Shown: in pieces, positions 57,259-64,000 of the stretch
Layout of the letters: every line of letters begins with the position of its first letter
Numbering within the stretch: the first letter of the stretch is position 1
NCBI GenBank assembly: GCA_021292165.1
Contig: CM037877.1
Span: 309,880,834 to 309,944,833 of the forward strand
Reading direction: 5' to 3'
Length of the DNA: 64,000 nt
Source: Shinisaurus crocodilurus
Taxonomy: Eukaryota; Chordata; Lepidosauria; Squamata; Shinisauridae
Notes under the pieces: model-generated
The model's input: the letters and a program-made list of their open reading frames with translations, nothing else
Told to the model about the DNA's origin: nothing
The model's database searches: none
Translations under genes and position numbers: made by a program

Positions 57259-57562
57259 AGCAGAACCAGCTCCTGCCGTCCCTGGCATCACAATGCTGCT
57301 GATTACGACAGTGCTTTCCTTCCTCCTGCCGCTAGTCAGACGCCCCACACGCTGGATTGTACCCAGTGGTGTCTTTCTACTAGTGCAAAGCTTCTGCCAC
57401 TTGCAGAAATCCTTGCATGTAAGTGTCAAACCCAATACTTTGATTCTGCTGATGCAAGCCGTTGCACAAGCTGTTCCACAAGACATTGCGCAACTCAGTA
57501 CAACTTTTTTAGGCTAGATGTTGCTTGTGCTAGCGGTGCTAGTGGTTGTGCAACCACTAGTG

Positions 57563-57695
57563 CAGTGGTGGGGAACATGTGGTCCTCTAGATGTTGTTCA
57601 GCTGCAACTCCCATCAACCTTAGCCAGCATAACCAGTGATAAGGGATGTTGAGAATTGCAGTCTAACGTCATCTGGAAGGCCACACGTTCCCCTG
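57563..57695. repeat. hAT-type foldback MITE
   Basis: CAGTGGTGGGGAACATGTGG and CCACACGTTCCCCTG are the ends. The flanks CACTAGTG and CACTAGCA match at 6 of 8 bases. The middle is GCTGCAACTCCCATCA. Confidence 0.72.
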
Positions 57696-58126
57696 CACTA
57701 GCAGAACACCAACTCTTGTAACTTTTCCATCAGCGTAACATTGGATATTATCCACTGTTGGCTACTTCTAGCTGTGCATAGAACTAAACTGAGCATAGAA
57801 CTGTGCACAGTTTCTAAGCTGTGCATAGAACTGTGCCAGCAGGAACTAAGGAACTCTGGAGTTTGTAGTTCTTGGCAGAGCTCTAACATGATAAGTCCTA
57901 GAGGTCCCTGTATTAGTGCTCGCTCGCTCTCTGTCTCACCCTCTCTCTCTCTCTTCTAGATGAGGGGCTGCTAATACCAGCAATTCAGTAGTTTGATAAT
58001 CTTCCTTTTTCACTTAACGCCACTTATGATCAGCTCCACCCAATCTTATAAGATCTGGACACGCCAAGTGGATATATAGACGGAGGGAAGGAAGTTTGCA
58101 TCGACATCCTCAAGCATGGCCTATAA

Positions 58127-58261
58127 CAGTGTTCTCCAACCTTGGGTCCCCAGATGTTTTTGCCCTACAACTCCCAGCATGCCCCAGCCAGCATAGCTGG
58201 CTGGGGCATGCTGGGAGTTGTAGGGCAAAAACATCTGGGGACCCAAGGTTGGAGAACACTG
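58127..58261. mobile_element. hAT foldback MITE, near-perfect palindrome with 8-bp duplication
   Basis: CAGTGTTCTCCAACCTTGG and CCAAGGTTGGAGAACACTG are the ends of a 135-bp near-palindrome. GCCTATAA flanks it on both sides (58119-58126, 58262-58269). It is almost identical to 63095-63228. Confidence 0.92.
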
Positions 58262-59085
58262 GCCTATAATGTAGCCTCAGCTTCTTTCCTCAAGACGTAC
58301 AGCCTAAGCAGCCACTCCCCGGTCCCTGATTAAGTGTCCCCTCCTGCCACCCCACGTGGTCCAGACCCTCCGACTGCTTGTGGCTTATGCATCTGTGACT
58401 CTCTGTCCTGTGGCTTATGCATCTGTGAACAGCTTCCTGGGGGGGGGGGGGAATTCACAGAAGGGATTGTTTCTCACAAAGCTGATGAAGAAATCAGGCA
58501 GAAGTTAAAGTAGGGCATCTGAATTCCACATATATGTAGTGCTATGCATAAGGTTTGAGGGAGTTACTCCTGCTAGTGTCGCACCACTGATTTTGCATAG
58601 ATCTGCACCAGGATAAGCAACCTGCTTGATAAGAGAGAGTGCAGTGGCCAAGAGGCTGAGCAACAAACGGGGATGTTCCCAGTTCAGAATCTCTTCTCTA
58701 CTATGAACTTGCCAGGTGGCTGCAGAATGGAGATAATGCTTCTTACGGTTGCTGTAAGGATTGCAACAAGATAAGGCTTCTGGTGCTTTGAACACCTGAA
58801 AATGCCAGACAAATGCTAGGTGTTAACTAATCGTAAAAAAATGGACACTGTCTAAAAGCATTTATTTCCTTATCATTGTAAATTGTTGATATTGGATTGT
58901 TTGCTGTTTTTAGCAATTAGTTTGTTAGTTGTTTAAATTAATATGAGGTGAAGGGCTGGCTTTCGAAATGATTTAGGTGTGATTTTAACTTTGTTTGTTC
59001 AAACCTAATAAGATTTATTAGAATTATGTTTTGTTCCTTTTAGGTAAGCTGCCTAGAGAAGGGCTTTGCCCTAAAAGGTGGCCAG

Positions 59086-59328
59086 TGTGGCGAAGTGGTT
59101 AGAGTGTTGGACTGGGACTCAGGAGACCCGGGTTCTAGTCCCCACTTGGCCATGAAACTCACTGGGTGACTTTGGGCCAGTCACTGACTCTCAGCCTAAC
59201 CTACCTCACAGGGTTGTTGTGAGGATAAAATGGAGAGGAGGAGGAGGAGGATTATGTAAGCCGCCTTGGGTTTCTTGGAGGAAAAAAGGCGGGGTATAAA
59301 TATAATAAATAAATAAATAAATAAAATA
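59086..59328 (+). repeat. Sauria-type SINE, full length
   Basis: The head is GCCAGTGTGGCGAAGTGGTT, the B-box-like segment GGTTCTAGTCC, the middle CTACCTCACAGGGTTGTTGT, and the tail GCGGGGTATAAATATAAT with AATA repeats. It ends only ~30 bp before the acceptor of the large KIF24 exon. Confidence 0.88.
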
Positions 59329-59359
59329 AAACTAGTAACGCCTGGCTTTTCGTTCGCAG

Positions 59360-61690
59360 GGTGAAAGAGCTGAAGAGAGGGATGAAATGTTGTACACCTG
59401 TTGCGAACAGACGGCGGACGACGGGATGCATGTCTCCCAAACGCGTCCAGAGTTCTCCTTGTGTGCAAGCTGGGGAAAAGAGCTCTCCTAAGAAAGTCAA
59501 GCTGGGCTTGCAGCGTCCGCCAATCCCTACGGCTTTGTCCAGGGTGAAGGCGTCTCCATTGCTCTTTCACCCAGTGCCTTTCTCTTCTACCCCAAAAGGA
59601 CAGGCCCGCAAAGGGCATTTAGGCGCCCAGTGGCTCGGCCGCACCAGCCCAGTTAAAGGCATTCTGAGGGCAGGACCACCGTCCAAGACAACGCCAGAGG
59701 ATCCAACGCTGCATTCTGAGAAGAGCCACATTGGGAAGGACTTTGTGGCCAGAAGAGAAGGTGGCCAAGGAGATTGGCAGCGGGTCAAGTGTCTGAAAGT
59801 TCAACCTGTGAGGAAGCAGCTCATTTCTAGAGCCGAGTTTCCCCTCGGCGATGCACATCGCCCGTTGGCCCACGTGGAGGAAGGCGGGAGACTGTTTGCC
59901 AAGCAGTGTGCGGCAGCCTGGACAAATCTCCCGCCACACCAAAAAGACAGGGAGCAACACCTCCGCCTTTACCATCAGCAGTTCCAGCAGCCTCCCATCC
60001 TGCAGCAGAAGCTGAGCTACCAACCTCTGGAGAGGTTTTTAGCCCAGTACACGCCTCAGGAGATCCAGGTGAAGCATGAGCCCCCTTGCCAGACTCTTGG
60101 GTCCCATCAGTACCGTGATGAGACAATGCAGCTGGAGGAACTGGATGACAGTGACTTCAGTGAGGATTCCTTCTCTCCTGGGCCCAGCCAGCGGAAGGCT
60201 CAGACAGAAGCTCGGGGGGAAAGCAACCAGGGTTCGTTTTTCCTCCATCAGAGAGAGTGCGGGACTGACAGTTGGGATGTCCAGGGTGGACAAGAGCTCT
60301 TTTCCAAGCTTGAGAATAAAGGGGTAGCCTTACCAGAGGTGAAGGAGGCCACTAGCTGTGAAGAAAGCACAAAGAGTCAATCTGACTGGAGCACAGGGGA
60401 AACCTCAGCGCTCGATTCCCCTCCACAAAATGACATGCCAGAGAAGCCTTATTGCTCACAAGATGACAACATTCGATGTAACAGGATAAGCACCGAAGAA
60501 TCACTTGTCGGGCAAAAGCAGTCCAGATTTACAGGTCTACCTCTAAGTGGCGAACACTGCTCTGTGCCGGAAATGGCAACGCGAAGTCCACCATTTGCGC
60601 ACATGTTGGGATCCACAAGCTCCATTGCAGAGGGCTTGACAGAAGGCGCTGTCAAAGGCGGACATGCTCCGCTTTCAGGAATTGCAGGAGGAAAGTGTCT
60701 CCAAAAGGGAACAGACCTTTGTGGAGCTCAGGATTGTTCAATGGACTTTGCTGCTGGAGGGATGACCCCTTTGACAGTGTCCCTCCTTGATGTGGGGGCG
60801 GGCGACACTTCAGAGGAAGACCATTCCCGCCAGTGGGAAGGAAAGGCTCTGCAGCAGGAAGCAGTGGCGACAGCAACAGAAAGGAAGCCCATCAGCCCCA
60901 GAAAGCGATGGGATGATGAGGACGCCAGACAGTTTCGTGGAAATAAAGCATCCCCTACATCCAGTGTTTATGAAAAGGATCTCTGGAGGAGAAATGCTGG
61001 CCGGGCACTTTCCCCAAAAGCCAAGCCCAAGTGGCTTTCACAGTCTTGTCGCAGTCCAAAGGTCTCTTCTCCTTTGGGAGTCGCATCAGCCTTGAGTGAA
61101 CTCCATGATTGTGTTTGTGGATACCCTACTGGAGATGCTGGCCCAGTGGATCTCCTTTCTCCTTGCACCGAAGAGGAGAGCAGCTTGCTTCTTCGTAACC
61201 TCCAGTTCAGTGAATATGTGACGAGTCCACACTATGACGCTGACACGGAAGCGACTATGATCGCCCCATTGGGCTGTTCAGGGCAATTCAGCTTGGGTGA
61301 AGAAGATGCCTCCAAGCCCGTGACGCTGCTCAAACATATTGATATGGTGGAAACGTCTGTCATTGCAAGTTCATTGTCCATCTCTGATAACACAGGAAAC
61401 AAGGAGTCCTCTGTGGAGAGCATCCCACTGCAGCCCACCTTGGCATTCAGGAAACTGGAGCTTGGCCATTCACAAGAAGCATTCAGTTTGACATTCAACA
61501 GTGAGGAAACGGGGCTCCTTAAGGACAAACTTACTCAGAACATGTTTACGCACACTCCTGATATTGCAGAGCAGGATTCAGGGGTTGTCTCCAAGGGGAT
61601 GAATATCAGGATTCCCGAGAACTCATTGAAAGCTTGTGGTCAGCTGGATTTATTCGATAGCTCACTCCCATATAAGGATGCATTGGAAAG
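59360..61690 (+). CDS. KIF24: KIF24 coding exon 10 (large tail exon)
   Basis: The acceptor TTTTCGTTCGCAG ends at 59359 and the donor AAAG/GTGAGT is at 61691. The 776 codons (residues 538-1313) start VKELKRGMKC, the neck after the motor. The tail is polar and Ser/Pro/Glu-rich with no obvious folded domain, and has acidic patches (LEELDDSDFSEDSF near residue 790). In mammals the corresponding part binds CP110 and is phosphorylated by NEK2. Residues about 559-685 are duplicated in inverse in the preceding intron. One continuous open frame of this length in reptile DNA confirms coding. Confidence 0.95.
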
Positions 61691-62270
61691 GTGAGTCTTC
61701 TGGATTCTTCTCCCCCGCCCAATTTGTGAAGACACATTTGGTCATTTGCAGTGGTTGGCAGCTGATGGGAAACATCTAGGCCGCTGGGTTGGTCAAGAGG
61801 CTGCATCCCGTCCCTTGCAGAGAGCACATTCTACTACCACTTTTGTAGCCAGTACACTTTAGAAAGGCAGGGGCAGTTGCTGAGCTGTGGAGCAAGAAGC
61901 TCCTGGTTTAAATGTTGCCTCTGCTAGGACGCATTAGGCAAGCCACTGTTCCTGAGCCTCCGCCTCCCATCTTTAGTGTAGGTCTGTGCTGTTATCCCTA
62001 TAATACAGGTTGTTGTAAGGATGTCTGAGAATGTGAATGAAAAGCTTTGGATGCTCAGACGGTAAATGTGACATACTGATGTTGTTTTTTCTCAACTTTC
62101 CCCTTGCCCAGAAAATGTTTGTCAGGGTTGCCATAGAAGGCTCCTGGGAAGCTGGACAGATGGCTCACCTCTGCCAGCCAAACCTGACAGTTGCCAAAGG
62201 TGCCTTGCAGCGAGTGGTGCCGAGAACTTTTGCTAGCAGGGTTGTTTTTAATTTTAATTGTACCCAATAG

Positions 62271-62364
62271 GCAATTTGTGCTTCAAATCCATCGGGAACA
62301 GCTGGACGAAATGGCAGGCCTGTGTTTCCAGGAAGAGAGTTTGATCCGGAAGATGTCAGCCCTG
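62271..62364 (+). CDS. KIF24: KIF24 coding exon 11
   Basis: The acceptor TGTACCCAATAG ends at 62270 and the donor CTG/GTGAGT is at 62365. It reads QFVLQIHREQLDEMAGLCFQ then EESLIRKMSAL (residues 1314-1345), a probable amphipathic helix near the C-terminus. It is phase 0. The next, final exon is not seen before the window ends. Confidence 0.9.
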
Positions 62365-62746
62365 GTGAGTGTGTTTGCGCATTCTTCAAAAGGCCCCTGA
62401 AGCTGAGTTTTTCTCCATGGACATTGTTTAGTTGTTTAGACTGCAGAAGCTGTATGCTGTGCGCAGGGGAGTCTGTGTACAGGGAGGGAGTTCCTTCCAA
62501 AAAAGAATTAAGTGCACAACGGTTGAAATACCTCCGCACAGTAGCTGAAGCCAGTCTGAAAGGGCAGTTTGGCTCCTTTTCCTGATAGTCGGCAAAGCTA
62601 ATGCAAATGGGAACGTCCAAAGAGAAAGACAGTGCACAAAAGAGCTCCCTGGCAGCAGCAGGGAATTATCAGCCAAAATGAAAAGCACCTGGGTTAAACT
62701 TTTAATGTCTTCCAAGGTGCCTAGTGAGGAGAGGCAATTTCTAAAG

Positions 62747-63082
62747 CAGGGGTGCAGAACCTCAGGCCTGGGGGCCAATTCCAGCCTCCTGGTCCCCAGA
62801 TTGCCGTGCCCCCTTCCCTTGACCTGCCCCCTTCCCCCCAACCAGCAACTGCTTGATGCTTTCCTGGCTTTTGTACAATTTCCTCCCATTCTAAAAGGCT
62901 AAAATGCCTCTCCTAACCCTTAGTTACTGGCAGTAAGAGCATCGAGCTAAAATATGCAGGTATTTTGGGGTCCATCCCCCCCCCCCCGCTTTTGCCTTCA
63001 GCTCACCCACCACTGGAATGTGGCCCCTGAAAGCTTTTCCAAAATAGAATTTGGCCCTCAAGCTAAAAGAGGTCCTGCACTC
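62747..63082. mobile_element. hAT-like element, diverged
   Basis: CAGGGGTGCAGAACCTC at the start and GAGGTCCTGCACT near the end are imperfect inverted repeats. TCTAAAG occurs before the start and soon after the end. Confidence 0.5.
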
Positions 63083-63094
63083 ATGAATCTAAAG

Positions 63095-63228
63095 CAGTGT
63101 TCTCCAACCTTGGGTCCCCAGATGTTTTTGGCCTACAACTCCCAGCATGCCCCAGCCAGCATAGCTGGCTGGGCATGCTGGGAGTTGTAGGCCAAAAACA
63201 TCTGGGGACCCAAGGTTGGAGAGCCCTG
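63095..63228. mobile_element. hAT foldback MITE, same family as 58127
   Basis: CAGTGTTCTCCAACCTTGG and CCAAGGTTGGAGAGCCCTG are the ends. The flanks ATCTAAAG and CTCTAAAG match at 7 of 8 bases. It is nearly identical to 58127-58261. Confidence 0.9.
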
Positions 63229-63236
63229 CTCTAAAG

Positions 63237-64000
63237 TATCTGGCTTTCAACAAACTCTCCAGGCTTACTTTGCAGGAGGGCGGAAGTCTTGCAATTCCAG
63301 GCGAGCTCCTTCATGAGAATTATCATTAAGCTTGGCTTCCAAAGCATAGCTGGGTTAGTGCTGCAGCAGCAAAAGCGTGAGCAGCTTTGGGCACTCCGGG
63401 GAAGAGCTGGTCTCTCCTGGCACGAGCCTGCCGTAGGCAACGCATATGTCCGGAGCGAGGAGCCTTTGCGCCCACTTCACATATCTGATGTGGGTTGGCC
63501 ATTGCCCACAGATACTCATGCCACGATCCGCCACTTTGCTGCTTAAATACCGCTGGTGTTTTTATTACATTCCCAGGATTGCGCTACTGTCTAATATAAG
63601 CCAATTAAAATTCATACACTCATCCCTCCAAGTTGCAGAACGGTGCTTGCCCATGTGACTGGAAACCCAAAAACCTTTTTATATACCCCTAAATTTAAAA
63701 AGTCTTGAGATAGTAAACCAGTCTGGATTATCCAACCATTTCACCTACTCCCTCATACCTCTTTGTCATTTTCCAGGGCAGTTGTTTGGCATGACATGTT
63801 CCAGGACAATGTTTCTGTTCTCACTTTCGATTACTCTGGTTCTTAATTATATAAAAATGTTTGTTAGCTGAATTCACCTGTGAATTGCTTGCAAGTGACA
63901 CTGATGCATGCACAGAAAAGCTAGAGAATTGGTTATTGCTCACAGAAGTTAGAATCATGAGAATCTCAGCTTCTCTAGGAGTGTAGAGGAAATCCTAGCC
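63237..64000 (+). other. KIF24 last visible intron, no recognised feature
   Basis: Unique-looking sequence. I searched it for the final KIF24 exon (a short helical C-terminus) and found none. Confidence 0.4.

Noticed and set aside
57181..57639. 152-codon plus frame overlapping the inverted KIF24 copy
   Set aside because: It is the antisense shadow of the duplicated exon running into a hAT MITE.
62365..64000. Final coding exon of KIF24
   Set aside because: No acceptor followed by a short helical C-terminal frame was found; it probably lies beyond the window.

Overview
The window is vertebrate nuclear DNA, most likely from a squamate reptile. The genes are split by GT-AG introns, and the spaces between exons are full of repeats typical of lizards and snakes: Sauria-type SINEs, CR1 and L2-like LINEs, many hAT and Tc1/mariner miniature elements, and remnants that look like Penelope. 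Nothing bacterial or organellar is present. Identification is by reading motifs and splice sites by eye; no database search was possible.

Genes: (1) 4901-5113 (+) looks like the last coding exon of an unidentified gene that enters from the left. (2) NUDT2 (Ap4A hydrolase) is complete as CDS on the minus strand, in two coding exons (10853-10718 and 9205-8892) that join to a 149-residue protein with an intact Nudix box. (3) A CpG-rich segment with many CCAAT boxes at about 16.6-17.6 kb lies between NUDT2 and KIF24 and is probably their shared bidirectional promoter. (4) KIF24 (+), a centriolar kinesin-13, has eleven coding exons from 31016 to 62364 (1345 codons): an N-terminal SAM domain, a full kinesin motor (P-loop, switch I, switch II) and a long 776-codon tail exon. 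Only the final coding exon lies beyond the right edge. The NUDT2/KIF24 neighbourhood matches the conserved amniote arrangement (human 9p13).

Region by region: 1-3.4 kb is a decayed Ty1/copia-like retrotransposon; 3.4-8.9 kb holds SINE/LINE debris, the orphan exon and several hAT elements, including a 916-bp OposCharlie1-like one; 8.9-10.9 kb is NUDT2; 11-16.5 kb is repeats with three notable features (a 1-kb GC-rich hAT element, 5S-rRNA-derived SINEs with CR1 tails, and two copies of a LINE whose ORF ends in a C2H2 finger); 16.6-17.6 kb is the promoter; 17.5-31 kb is KIF24 intron 1 with two related solo LTRs; 31-62.4 kb is the KIF24 coding region with repeat-filled introns; 62.4-64 kb is its last visible intron.

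Most striking observations: an inverted 381-bp, about 98.7% identical copy of part of the large KIF24 exon sits in the intron just upstream of that exon, so the pre-mRNA could fold into a long hairpin; a Penelope-like foldback insertion with a perfect 14-bp target duplication carries a degenerate hammerhead-ribozyme motif, and several other hammerhead-like remnants are scattered through the window; a rare vertebrate copia element; 5S-rRNA/CR1 composite SINEs; and a U2 snRNA 5' fragment fused to unrelated sequence.
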